Shown here in pieces: positions 54,983 through 63,243 of a DNA stretch of 64,000 bases (position 1 is its first letter; the number at the start of each line of letters is the position of its first letter). The DNA lies in NCBI RefSeq assembly GCF_001026905.1, contig NZ_LAQL01000003.1, positions 1-64,000 of the forward strand, in the 5' to 3' direction. The stretch is from Kiloniella spongiae. GTDB lineage: Bacteria; Pseudomonadota; Alphaproteobacteria; Kiloniellales; Kiloniellaceae. The translations under genes and the position numbers were made by a program. Under the pieces are notes generated by a model. That model had not been told where the DNA came from, did not search any database, and saw only the letters and a list, made by a program, of their open reading frames with translations.

Positions 54983-55783
54983 TTAATCCAATAATTTGGG
55001 TGTCGTGCCGGATTGGTCAATCCAGGGGTTAGTACCCACCAGTTTGGAACCTGCGAGATTTTTGTCATCGAAGTGGATGATAAATTCTTCAGGTCCGTGG
55101 GCGTAAGCAATAACCAATCCGAATTCTGAATCGAGAAACCCACCATGAGGCCGGATACCAGGGTAACTTACGCGCCAAGCCGCGCCATCCAAGCCAACGT
55201 AACCGAACGTCAATTTACCAGTGATATCGCCGGGCAGTTCAAAGAACCAAACCCAAGGACCTCCTGATACGATGGTCATAACTTCGTCAATACCAACACC
55301 TTCTTTCGAATGGTTGATGTGCAGTGGGCCGAATTTATTCTGTGCCCAAACACGAGTATCTGCATCCATTGCTCTCATGTCATAAACTTTGGGGTAAGGT
55401 GCAACGCCCGGCTCAGAAGTTATCAACGAACCGCCGTTTTCAACAGTAGGTTTGCGACCAGCTGCTTCAACTTCTGCCAACAGGTCTTCGCGAGTCAGCT
55501 CAAAATAGGAGAGCAAATCAGCTACTTCATCTTCAGTGACTGCGCGGGAATGTGAAGCTTTCAGAAGTGGCAAGGCTTCTTCAGGGAGTGGTATTGTGCT
55601 CACTCTTACACCTACGGTACGTAAAACTTTATTTATGCCTTTAAGGCCAACTGTTTCAGGACTTCCGTCACTATATGAAAGCCTAATGCTATTCTCAGTT
55701 ATAGAAAATGATCCTGCAAAACTTTGTGCTGCAGGTAACGTAAACAGCAAAGCGCCAAGGGATAAACCAATCCATTTCTTCAT
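54983..55783 (-). CDS. Hypothetical secreted protein
   Basis: 266 residues, signal peptide (KKWIGLSLGALLFTLPAAQ, cut near SFA). The rest is acidic, alpha/beta, with VNPWVWFFELPGD-like Trp-rich stretches and no family I can name. It is divergent from a LysR gene (168 bases apart), which probably controls it and the GST gene. Confidence 0.75.
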   Translation of the reverse strand: MKKWIGLSLGALLFTLPAAQSFAGSFSITENSIRLSYSDGSPETVGLKGINKVLRTVGVRVSTIPLPEEALPLLKASHSRAVTEDEVADLLSYFELTREDLLAEVEAAGRKPTVENGGSLITSEPGVAPYPKVYDMRAMDADTRVWAQNKFGPLHINHSKEGVGIDEVMTIVSGGPWVWFFELPGDITGKLTFGYVGLDGAAWRVSYPGIRPHGGFLDSEFGLVIAYAHGPEEFIIHFDDKNLAGSKLVGTNPWIDQSGTTPKLLD

Positions 55784-55951
55784 GATAGTATCTTCCTAAA
55801 TCATTGGGACGCTAAGTCGCCGATATTAAATGTAGTTTTGCCATCTGGCTGTAACTGGGTTTAAATATAATTATTTAGATTTGGTTGATAAGTATTGGTT
55901 TAGTGATATTATAATTTACTTTTAGTAAACAATATTATTTGAATTAAGATT

Positions 55952-56842
55952 ATGGATAAATTTCGAGCGATCACAGTTTTCCGGCGAGTTATTGAGTTAG
56001 GTAGTTTTAAAGCTGCTGCTGAAGATTTAAATTTATCAAAAGCGGCTGTTAGCAAAAACATCAATGAGCTTGAGAATTATCTAAAAAGCCCCTTAATCAT
56101 CAGAACAACTAGAAGAATGAATGTTACGGAGAATGGTCTGCGTTATTACAATCATGTTCGTAACATATTGGATGAAATGGCCAACGCTGATTTATCTATT
56201 TTAGAAGACACTCAACAGCTTAGGGGAGAGCTACGAATAAGTATGCCGATGTCTTTTGGTTTAGAAACGATAAATCCCGCAGTGTGCCAATTTATGAAGT
56301 TATATCCTCAGGTGAATATAGATGTTTTAATGAGTGATCAGTATGTTAACTTGGTTGATCAGGGGATTGATATTGCCATCAGAGGCGGGGGACAATTAAA
56401 AGACTCAAGTCTTCGTTCGCGCAAATTGGTTGAGCTTAATCGTGTGCTTTGTGCGTCCCCAGCCTATATAGAAAATGCCCCTGAACTTTTGGAACCGGAT
56501 GACCTAAGTTTCCATAATTGCCTTATCTACAGTTTGTCGTTATCACCCACGAATTGGGTCTTTAAAAATGAGAATGAAATAAGAGAGCTTAATTTGCTTG
56601 CGGGTTCTTATGTCGTGAATAATGGTTTGGCGTTAAAACAAGCGGCATTAGCAGGTGTGGGCGTTATCTTGACGCCTGAGATCCTTGTTCGCGATGAATT
56701 GGAAGCAGGTAAATTGCTGCGGTTGTTGCCCGCATGGAAGGTGGATGCACATGCACTTTATGCGGTTTACCCATATCATAGAGAAACATCCCATAAAATC
56801 AGAACGTTTATTGATTTTCTCTCAAAGCTAGATAGAAAATAG
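55952..56842 (+). CDS. LysR-family regulator, divergent
   Basis: 296 residues; helix-turn-helix FKAAAEDLNLSKAAVSKNIN, then the effector domain (LRGELRISMPMSFGLETINP, DIAIRGGGQLKDSSLRSRKL). The type resembles CrgA/AaeR-like LysRs. It is divergent from the secreted-protein/GST pair and is their likely regulator. Confidence 0.92.
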   Translation: MDKFRAITVFRRVIELGSFKAAAEDLNLSKAAVSKNINELENYLKSPLIIRTTRRMNVTENGLRYYNHVRNILDEMANADLSILEDTQQLRGELRISMPMSFGLETINPAVCQFMKLYPQVNIDVLMSDQYVNLVDQGIDIAIRGGGQLKDSSLRSRKLVELNRVLCASPAYIENAPELLEPDDLSFHNCLIYSLSLSPTNWVFKNENEIRELNLLAGSYVVNNGLALKQAALAGVGVILTPEILVRDELEAGKLLRLLPAWKVDAHALYAVYPYHRETSHKIRTFIDFLSKLDRK

Positions 56843-57164
56843 GGTATTGTTGTAATTACTTTTACGATCATCTTTACAGTTCTGCTTCGTAGGGGATTGT
56901 CCTATAGCTAAGGGTTGTTTTATATGAAGTTTCAAATAGGGCAGTTATTTGAGCTTTACACCGTGACCAAGGTTTTTATTCAAGGTTCCGATTTAGCTGT
57001 CTGATGTTCATCTTGTTATTTTAATCATCAGATTAGAAAATCTTTTATAACAGTATTAGATAAACTGGGCTTGAAGAATTATCATTGGCCTAATAAAGCT
57101 AATATATAAAAATATTTTCAGAACCAAATTTGAAACCCACTTTTAAAACAGAGAAGGCAAAGGG
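56843..57164 (+). other. Intergenic region upstream of ilvE
   Basis: 322 bases, AT-rich, between a LysR gene and ilvE in the same direction. No ORF, hairpin or regulatory repeat was recognised. Confidence 0.4.
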
Positions 57165-58022
57165 ATGGCAATCGGCGAAGTAATCTGGACCTATTTTCAA
57201 GGCGAGTGGCACGAAGGTAATCTACCGATTATGGGGGCCGCGGATCACGGGACTTGGCTTGGTTCTCTTGTCTTTGACGGCGCGCGATCTTTCGAAGGTG
57301 TTGTACCGGATCTGGATCTTCATTCTGCCCGTGTGAATGCCTCTGCCGAGGTTATGGGTCTGAAGCCGACCATGACAACCCAGCAACTGATAGATCTGAC
57401 CATGGACGGCCTGAAGAAGTTTGCTGATGATGCCGCTGTTTATATTCGGCCTATGTACTGGTCCAAAGAAGGCGGCGCAGGAACAGTTGTTCCTGATGAG
57501 AATTCTACCGAATTTTGTCTTTGTCTGGAACAGTTTCCGATGGCACCAAGCAGCTATACGCAAACGCTCTGCCGGACCAAGTTTGTCCGTCCGATGGTGT
57601 CAATGGCGCCGGTGAATGCCAAGGCAGCCTGTCTCTACCCAAACAATGGCCGTATGATCCGCGAAGCTCAGGCGCGGGGATATAATAATGCGCTTGTTGC
57701 CGATGCGATCGGAAATGTTGCAGAAACAGGTACGTCAAATGTGTTTATGGTCAAAGACGATGTGATCTATACGCCCGTTCCAAACGGTACTTTCCTGAAC
57801 GGTATTACGCGACAACGTGTTATTGGACTTCTACGAGAAGCCGGGCGTGAAGTTGTTGAGACAACGCTTTCTTTTGAAGACTTTGAAGGCGCAGATGAGG
57901 TATTTATGAGTGGAAATATCTCTAAAATCACGCCAGTTGTTAAATTCGAAGATGTGGAATACCCCATTGGCCCTGTGAGCAAACTGGCCCGCGAACTTTA
58001 CTGGGCATGGGCAAAGAGCTAG
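57165..58022 (+). CDS. ilvE: Branched-chain amino-acid aminotransferase (class IV)
   Basis: 285 residues. Class IV PLP-transaminase features: AKAACLYPNNGRMIREA with the PLP lysine, GYNNALVADAIGNVAETGTS, and NGTFLNGITRQRVIGLLRE. It transfers amino groups between branched-chain amino acids and 2-oxoglutarate; D-amino-acid and ADC-lyase relatives are less likely. GAGAAGG precedes the ATG. It is monocistronic with a terminator. Confidence 0.88.
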   Translation: MAIGEVIWTYFQGEWHEGNLPIMGAADHGTWLGSLVFDGARSFEGVVPDLDLHSARVNASAEVMGLKPTMTTQQLIDLTMDGLKKFADDAAVYIRPMYWSKEGGAGTVVPDENSTEFCLCLEQFPMAPSSYTQTLCRTKFVRPMVSMAPVNAKAACLYPNNGRMIREAQARGYNNALVADAIGNVAETGTSNVFMVKDDVIYTPVPNGTFLNGITRQRVIGLLREAGREVVETTLSFEDFEGADEVFMSGNISKITPVVKFEDVEYPIGPVSKLARELYWAWAKS

Positions 58023-58055
58023 TCGTTATTGATAAATATCCAGTTTGTTTAAATT

Positions 58056-58099
58056 AAACAGTCCGAAGCACAGATGTTGCCTTGGACTGTTTTGTTTTT
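58056..58099 (+). terminator. Terminator after ilvE
   Basis: Stem AAACAGTCC (58056-58064) and GGACTGTTT (58084-58092), loop of 19 nt, followed by TGTTTTTC. Confidence 0.75.
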
Positions 58100-58694
58100 C
58101 TCAAAAATATTTATCTAAACCCAAATATCTAAGATTTGGCCTCTCGTGTAGTTGGATACAGAAAGTATTTTTGAAGGCTCATTGGTACTTCTTTTTGTGC
58201 TGATTACCTCTTCGGCTTCTATCACTGTATCCTTTGAGAAAGAATCAGGAGGCGATCTGAAACTTGATCGTGATCGATTTAAAAGTGGTGAAACAGGTAT
58301 GATTTGCATGCCGTATTATTCTTTATATCGTCAGAAAATTACCGAGCATGTCGATTAATTACATACTCTTGTATTCTAATACGGTGCTGAGATTTCTTTA
58401 TTCCCTACAAAATAAATTTATAAATAAATGACAAATCAAAGGGTATTAGAACTGTTTGATTAGTTTTTTGAAGTAGTAGGTATGGGTGAAGACCCTTAAA
58501 ATGTCTCTGCATCAGTTTTTGCGAGGACTAGGAGGTTATGAATCTCGATGTGCAAAAAAAGAAAGCAGCCAGAAAGAACAAGTAAGCTAGTAATTCCTAT
58601 TATTTTAAGAGCCTTCATTTTAAAATACGTATTTGAGGAGTTTTTATTCCATTAAAATTGAATTTTCATAAATGATAATTTTGCTGATTGGATT
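58100..58694. other. Gene-poor region upstream of sigma cluster
   Basis: A TTG-initiated 68-codon frame at 58152-58358 has a hydrophobic stretch (VLLFVLITSSASITVSF) but no ribosome site and I do not call it. AGGAGG at about 58530 precedes two very short frames (ATG 58537, 15 codons; ATG 58549, 35 codons, basic then hydrophobic) that could encode a small peptide. Evidence is weak. Confidence 0.25.
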
Positions 58695-60017
58695 TTAATG
58701 ATCTGAAACCAGAATAATAGTATCATCAATGGTGTTATATAAGACCGAGATCACTGGAAATCCAATTTCTGTTCCATTCGGTGGAAAACCAATGCATACG
58801 GCAATTCCTGGCTCAAATGTGTCTGGTGGATCTACAGTGATTTCTGGTTCTGGTTCCGTGGTCGTAACATTATTCTCTGCACCTGAATCTGTTGCATTAA
58901 CTTTTGAAATTAGACTGCCAGTGTTGCTATCATTGTCAAGATTTGCTTGGTGAACAGGTGTATTATTTGTTGAGCCTGGGCTTTGTTCTGAAGCATCTAT
59001 TAATAGGTCATTATAACTAACCGTTTCTGCTGAGTTGGACGTTACCAGTGATAATTTACACTTTTCTGGTTCATCAAATTTGATTTCGTAAATATTTATA
59101 TGATCTTCTGCAAAATCTTTATCACTCTGCTCTTCAAGGAGGTTACTCGGAATTTCAAAGTTATCGTTATCTTTTTTATTAGTGATAAAAGTTTCACCAT
59201 GCGCAATCGATGCATTATTAAATTGGTCTGCTACAGCAAGAGAAGGAACAAGTGTTCCAATCAAAGCTGAATAGTAAATTTCTGTTGAATGGGGTGACGT
59301 TATTCTTGATTGGTAGGTAAGATTTTGTAACGAACGGTGTTCCGATGATTGTTTGGTTTCCGAAGTTGTTTGTTCATCAGAGATATAGGCCTTCAAGTAA
59401 TTATAATACCTTTTTTCCCCATTAAATTCGATTTCTAAAACTTGAGCATCTTGTTGATTAAAATCGCTTTGAAATACAAAAGGTAGTAATGCGAAATGAA
59501 ACTCCTCTGTAATTCCGAGACTTTGTTTTAGGCGGCCTTTTGCGCGTGAAAAACGGCTCATCACTGTGCCAAGAGGTAATGAAAGCTCGTTGGCTGTTTG
59601 TTGGTAACTATTGCCATATATGATCACTTGTTCAAGTACGTTCTGATCATTATCGGTTAAAGCATATATAGCGGTTTCTATTTGCCTTAATATAGAGCGG
59701 TGTTCGAGGGTTTTTTCAGAGCAATCATGTGGATTTTTTGTTGTATCTTCATCAAGTGAGCCTTCGATAGTCACCTGTCGCTTGCTATGACGTATTTGGT
59801 CTATCCATAAATTTTTTATGATCGTCTTAAACCATGGCTCCAGACCATATTCATTATTGTAAGTATCTCTTTTTGATAAAATACGGGCACAGGCTTCCTG
59901 AACGAGATCAGCAGCTCTGTCCTGATCTTTTGTTAGATATACTGCATAGCGTTTTAATTTTGGCATCAAAGATATCAGATTGTTTTCAATGACAAGTGTA
60001 ACGCTGTCAGTTTTCAT
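58695..60017 (-). CDS. ECF-type sigma factor with long C-terminal extension
   Basis: 440 residues. Region 2 at about 15-80 (MPKLKRYAVYLTKDQDRAAD, EPWFKTIIKNLWIDQIR) and region 4 at about 118-168 (NSYQQTANELSLPLGTVMSR) make a complete ECF sigma factor. The continuation is unusual: a conserved linker (FHFALLPFVFQSDF at 173-186), a hydrophobic segment at 247-262 (YYSALIGTLVPSLAVA) ending A-V-A before D, then an acidic, Ser/Thr/Asn-rich tail to the end (FPPNGTEIGFPVISVLY). The layout matches the sigma-RTX protein at 61263-62984 residue for residue up to about 262, but this paralogue has no RTX repeats. It is divergent from the LapG-like protease gene. Confidence 0.85.
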   Translation of the reverse strand: MKTDSVTLVIENNLISLMPKLKRYAVYLTKDQDRAADLVQEACARILSKRDTYNNEYGLEPWFKTIIKNLWIDQIRHSKRQVTIEGSLDEDTTKNPHDCSEKTLEHRSILRQIETAIYALTDNDQNVLEQVIIYGNSYQQTANELSLPLGTVMSRFSRAKGRLKQSLGITEEFHFALLPFVFQSDFNQQDAQVLEIEFNGEKRYYNYLKAYISDEQTTSETKQSSEHRSLQNLTYQSRITSPHSTEIYYSALIGTLVPSLAVADQFNNASIAHGETFITNKKDNDNFEIPSNLLEEQSDKDFAEDHINIYEIKFDEPEKCKLSLVTSNSAETVSYNDLLIDASEQSPGSTNNTPVHQANLDNDSNTGSLISKVNATDSGAENNVTTTEPEPEITVDPPDTFEPGIAVCIGFPPNGTEIGFPVISVLYNTIDDTIILVSDH

Positions 60018-60055
60018 CTGTCTGTCCTTGTAAAATTGCTCTTAGTTAAATTTAT

Positions 60056-60081
60056 GTACGTTTGAACTGCAGAAACATCCT
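60056..60081 (-). promoter_or_regulatory. ECF-type promoter-like motif upstream of sigma paralogue
   Basis: On the minus strand AGGAT (60081-60077), 16 bp, then CGTAC (60060-60056), about 40 bases before the start codon. It is a weaker version of the GGAAT-N16-CGTAT motif at 60239 and 63046. Confidence 0.4.
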
Positions 60082-60238
60082 TCATAATATTTGTTTCTTG
60101 TTCACACGAATTTGGCAGTGAACAGTTTCGTCAATGTTAAACAGACAATCTGAATTATCTGTTAATCGGAATGTTTGCCTATTTCTAGTCAAAGCAAACC
60201 TCATAGAAAGATTAATCTGGCGAGATAATTTTTTGTTC

Positions 60239-60264
60239 GGAATAAAATTCTCTCGATTGCGTAT
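60239..60264 (+). promoter_or_regulatory. ECF-type promoter-like motif upstream of LapG-like gene
   Basis: GGAAT (60239-60243), exactly 16 bp, then CGTAT (60260-60264). The spacing and CGTA element resemble ECF promoters such as those of SigW (TGAAAC-N16-CGTA). Expected transcript start is about 60270, giving a leader of about 100 nt. Confidence 0.6.
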
Positions 60265-60303
60265 TGGGAAAGGAGAGATGAAAATTTTCGAAGAGTAATT
60301 ATC

Positions 60304-60369
60304 ATGAAAATATACCGAAGCGAACTTTCTGATTTGCGATTTCTTAAATTAAAGAAGGAGCAGGGATAA
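60304..60369 (+). CDS. Possible 21-residue leader peptide coupled to LapG-like gene
   Basis: ATG at 60304 begins a 21-codon frame (MKIYRSELSD, then LRFLKLKKEQG) whose TAA overlaps the protease ATG as TAATG. The ribosome site of the protease (AGAAGGAG) lies inside it. It has no clear ribosome site of its own, so it may be fortuitous. Confidence 0.25.
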   Translation: MKIYRSELSDLRFLKLKKEQG

Positions 60370-60929
60370 TGGAAAGGCGAACCTTCTTAAAAGGCATTCT
60401 TTGCTCTGGTTTTGTTGCGGTGGATCGTCCTGAAAGTTCAAAATTTATCCAATCTGGCTTCAGGACCATTGCACCTGTTGGATGGCGTAATTTTATTGCT
60501 GGTAATGAAGATTTAAAAACAAAATCTCCTAAGGGGCAAATCAAACTGGATCGTGATCATCTATATAAAATTGCCCAGTTTAATAAGAGAGTTAATAAAA
60601 ATATTAATTATGTATCAGATGAAAAAAATGATCTTTGGCAAGTAGCAGAAACAAAAGGTGATTGTGAAGATATAGTTCTCAGGAAATTACATGATCTGAC
60701 TGTCATGTTGAATTATCCACGGTCACTTTTTTCTATTGCAACTTGCTGGACAGAGACGAAGCTTAATCATGCGGTTTTGGTACTGCATACTGATGAGGGA
60801 GATATGATCCTTGATTCAAGGTTTGATCATGTTGCTGCATGGCATCGGTTACCCTATCGGTGGGGAGCAATTGAACAACATAGAGGCATTGATGATTTCT
60901 GGCATATGATTATTAAAAGCTCGTTATAA
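60369..60929 (+). CDS. LapG-like transglutaminase-type cysteine protease (BTLCP), Tat-type signal
   Basis: 186 residues. The bacterial transglutaminase-like cysteine peptidase triad is complete: Cys99 in KGDCEDIVLRK, His134 in LNHAVLVLH and Asp149 in DMILDSRFD. The same GDCED acidic residues bind calcium in LapG. The N-terminus has a twin-arginine-like motif (ERRTFLKGILCSG), so periplasmic location is expected. LapG cleaves LapA-type RTX adhesins at a TAAG-like site to release biofilm. Possible substrates here are the adhesin at 5753-8491 or the sigma-RTX proteins flanking it. No lapD-like gene is in the window. Confidence 0.82.
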   Translation: MERRTFLKGILCSGFVAVDRPESSKFIQSGFRTIAPVGWRNFIAGNEDLKTKSPKGQIKLDRDHLYKIAQFNKRVNKNINYVSDEKNDLWQVAETKGDCEDIVLRKLHDLTVMLNYPRSLFSIATCWTETKLNHAVLVLHTDEGDMILDSRFDHVAAWHRLPYRWGAIEQHRGIDDFWHMIIKSSL

Positions 60930-61262
60930 AAAACTGCCGATATTTAGTTTAAACATCTATGTACTTTCAAAAAGATATTAACGGTAGTTTTGATGATGTC
61001 TATATGATGTTGTTTTTTTTAGATAATTTCTCAATTTTAAAAAAATAAATAAATTCTGGAATTAAATTCTTTATGGACCGTATTAGGTTATAGGTACTTT
61101 GATCGAAAGGATTTCTCATCAGTGATCCTTTCTTCCCCCGCACCATACTGTGTTTGTGTTTGTATGGCGCTCAGGGTACCTAATTGCCCGATCCCTTGTT
61201 GGGCAGCGAAGCCCTGCTCCTGCGCAGGGCTTCGCTTTATTCATATTAGATTGAATTGAACT
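60930..61262 (+). ncRNA. Structured intergenic region, possible small RNA or 3' UTR
   Basis: Between the convergent protease and sigma-RTX genes. Plus-strand hairpins follow one another: GAAAGGAT/ATCCTTTC (61105-61132), CCATAC/GTATGG (61143-61167), TGCCC/GGGCA (61185-61205) and the terminator at 61205-61242. This can be a structured 3' UTR of the protease transcript or an independent small RNA. No known family was recognised. Confidence 0.35.
61205..61242 (+). terminator. Strong rho-independent terminator
   Basis: A perfect 13-bp stem AGCGAAGCCCTGC / GCAGGGCTTCGCT with loop TCCTGC, followed by TTATT on the plus strand. There is no T run on the minus strand, so it serves the plus strand (protease transcript or small RNA). 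Confidence 0.88.
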
Positions 61263-62984
61263 TTACCCGTTAATATAAACATCGGTTTCATCGTCCATTT
61301 TAACCAAAACTTGATCCATGATGTTTACACCATGAAGATATGCGATTGTTGTAAAACCAGCACTATCTTCTGACCCATTAACGTTTATTTGAAGGACAGT
61401 TTTTCCTGTTTCATCTGTGAACAGCCTTACATAATCATTGATATCATCGCCAGTTTCATAGTTATCTGATATCAAATCACTGATATCAAGAACATCACCC
61501 GAAGAATAGTCTTTGATCGTGTCAATATCGACACCAACAGTTTGCTTGGCAAAATCAAAAACATCGTCACCAGAACCTCCTATGAGAGTATCGTTTCCTT
61601 TTCCGCCCATCAGGATATCGTTACCTGCCTTTCCTATAAGAACATCATCCCCTTTACCGCCATTGAGTTGATCATCCCCTTTACCGCCATTGAGTTGATC
61701 ATCCCCTTTACCGCCATAAAGCTTATCACAACCTTTTGCTCCCCGAATTTTGTCATCACCTCGTTTACCTTTTAAGGTGTCGTCTTTATCTCCTCCGGTT
61801 ATAAAATCATGACCAGTATTTCCTGTTAAAGTAATACCTTCATTCGAAGTATCGTTGATTTCTTGATCCTGATTTTCATTGTTGTTAGAGGCCGTCGTGC
61901 CAGGAAGATTATGTTGAGGGGAAAGATTATCGTTGTTTTGTTCAGCCGCTACAGGACTTTGACCAATAGTACCTGTCGCGTCCAAATTTAACTTGTCTGT
62001 CGTCGTTAGAAGGTCGTCAATACCGAGTTGTTCTTCGGTTATTGGTATAGGTAAAGTCGCTTCGGAGATTGTAGAGCTTTCATTGATAAGGTTTGCTAAA
62101 TCAAAGCTCTGTTCCTCTAGAAGATCTGTTGCTAAATAGGAATCGTCTTCATTTGTCTCAACAACAGATTTTTCCGAATTAGGACCTGTTGCTTTGTCGG
62201 CTAAAGCGACAGCAGGGATAGCAGCCCCTAACAAGGCGGAATAATAAGCCTCTGTTTTAAGGGAAGAAGAGTTCTTTTTTCGATAACCAAGTTGATGAAA
62301 CAGACGTTGGTCAATTGGTTGTCTATCTTGTGCATCAAGGTCTGACAAATAGCGATCATAAAAATCACTATCTTCTTCGATTTCATCAAATTCGATTTCA
62401 AGGGACTGGATATCCATTGGCTCAAAATCACTTTGAAAGATATAGGGTAGCAATGCAAAATGGAGATCTTCTTTGGCAAAATCGAGCTTTTCTCTTAGCC
62501 GTGTTCTTGCTCGTGAAAATCTGCTCATAACGGTACCAAGTGGTAGAGAGAGCTCATCCGCTGTTTGTTGATAGCTATTACCGTTAATAACGATTTCCTT
62601 AAGAACATTTCGGTCGTTACCTGATAGTCCGTAAATGGCATTTTCAACCTGCATAAGGATTGAACGATGTTCAATGTTTGCTTCTGAAGAATAATCAGGA
62701 TCAATAATAATATCGTCATCAATTGAACCCTGAATTTTTACTTGTCGCTGACTTTGGCGAATTTGATCGATCCAGAGATTTTTCATAATCATTCTGAACC
62801 ACGGTTCCAGGCCATAGTCTTCGTTATAGGTATATTTTTTAGATAAAACTCTTGCACAGGTTTCTTGTAAAAGGTCCGAAGCCTTTTCCTGATCTTTTGT
62901 TAGGTATACAGCATAGCGTTTTAATTTTGGCATCAGAGATACCAAATTTTTTTCAACTACGATGCTTCCGCCATTATCTTGCAT
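61263..62984 (-). CDS. Sigma factor-RTX fusion protein
   Basis: 573 residues in one uninterrupted frame from ATG 62984 (GAGGG upstream). Residues 15-80 are sigma region 2 (MPKLKRYAVYLTKDQ, EPWFRMIMKNLWIDQIR); 118-168 are region 4 (NSYQQTADELSLPLGTVMSR). Then come a conserved linker (LHFALLPYIFQSDF, 174-187), a hydrophobic segment at 247-262 ending A-L-A before D like a signal-peptidase site, and a low-complexity Asn/Asp/Thr-rich stretch (265-385). About ten calcium-binding RTX nonapeptides (GGKGDDQLN type, 388-475) and a T1SS C-terminal domain (DTIKDYSSGDVLDISDLI) follow. A cytoplasmic transcription factor joined to a type I secretion substrate is very unusual. The promoter carries the GGAAT-N16-CGTAT motif, suggesting autoregulation. 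Confidence 0.88.
   Translation of the reverse strand: MQDNGGSIVVEKNLVSLMPKLKRYAVYLTKDQEKASDLLQETCARVLSKKYTYNEDYGLEPWFRMIMKNLWIDQIRQSQRQVKIQGSIDDDIIIDPDYSSEANIEHRSILMQVENAIYGLSGNDRNVLKEIVINGNSYQQTADELSLPLGTVMSRFSRARTRLREKLDFAKEDLHFALLPYIFQSDFEPMDIQSLEIEFDEIEEDSDFYDRYLSDLDAQDRQPIDQRLFHQLGYRKKNSSSLKTEAYYSALLGAAIPAVALADKATGPNSEKSVVETNEDDSYLATDLLEEQSFDLANLINESSTISEATLPIPITEEQLGIDDLLTTTDKLNLDATGTIGQSPVAAEQNNDNLSPQHNLPGTTASNNNENQDQEINDTSNEGITLTGNTGHDFITGGDKDDTLKGKRGDDKIRGAKGCDKLYGGKGDDQLNGGKGDDQLNGGKGDDVLIGKAGNDILMGGKGNDTLIGGSGDDVFDFAKQTVGVDIDTIKDYSSGDVLDISDLISDNYETGDDINDYVRLFTDETGKTVLQINVNGSEDSAGFTTIAYLHGVNIMDQVLVKMDDETDVYING
61662..61715. repeat. 27-bp tandem repeat inside RTX array
   Basis: Two perfect copies of 27 bp (61662-61688 and 61689-61715) encode two identical GGKGDDQLN units, with a partial third copy before them. 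A recent in-frame duplication changing the number of calcium-binding repeats is likely. Confidence 0.9.
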
Positions 62985-63020
62985 TTATCAACCCTCGCTC
63001 TACAACGCCCTCATACCTCC

Positions 63021-63046
63021 ATACGCTCGGGGGATAAAAAAATTCC
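63021..63046 (-). promoter_or_regulatory. ECF-type promoter-like motif upstream of sigma-RTX gene
   Basis: On the minus strand GGAAT (63046-63042), exactly 16 bp, then CGTAT (63025-63021). It is identical in both boxes and spacing to the motif before the LapG-like gene. The transcript would start near 63015, giving a leader of about 31 nt. Confidence 0.62.
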
Positions 63047-63243
63047 CGTGTAAGTGAAATTTTTTTTAATAATAATTATAATTGTTATTTATCAATCTCT
63101 TATGATGAGAAAAAAATACAATAATTTTAACTTGTACTGTGAGTTTTTGATTTCACATCAGAAAAATGATTGTTTATTAAGGTTTGTGGTTTGTTTTACA
63201 TAGGCTCTCTTTTGCCTGAAATCTCTTATTGAAACTTGAAAGC

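Larger units (their letters stand above)
60018..60368. other. Divergent control region, sigma gene and LapG-like gene
   Basis: 351 bases. It holds a promoter-like motif for each direction (see 60056-60081 and 60239-60264) and a short frame at 60304-60369 coupled to the protease gene. A further mini-frame, ATG 60278 (6 codons), follows AAGGAGAG. Confidence 0.6.

Noticed and set aside
58152-58358. 68-codon frame with a hydrophobic stretch after ilvE
   Set aside because: TTG start without a ribosome site and no family resemblance. Mentioned only in the gap entry.
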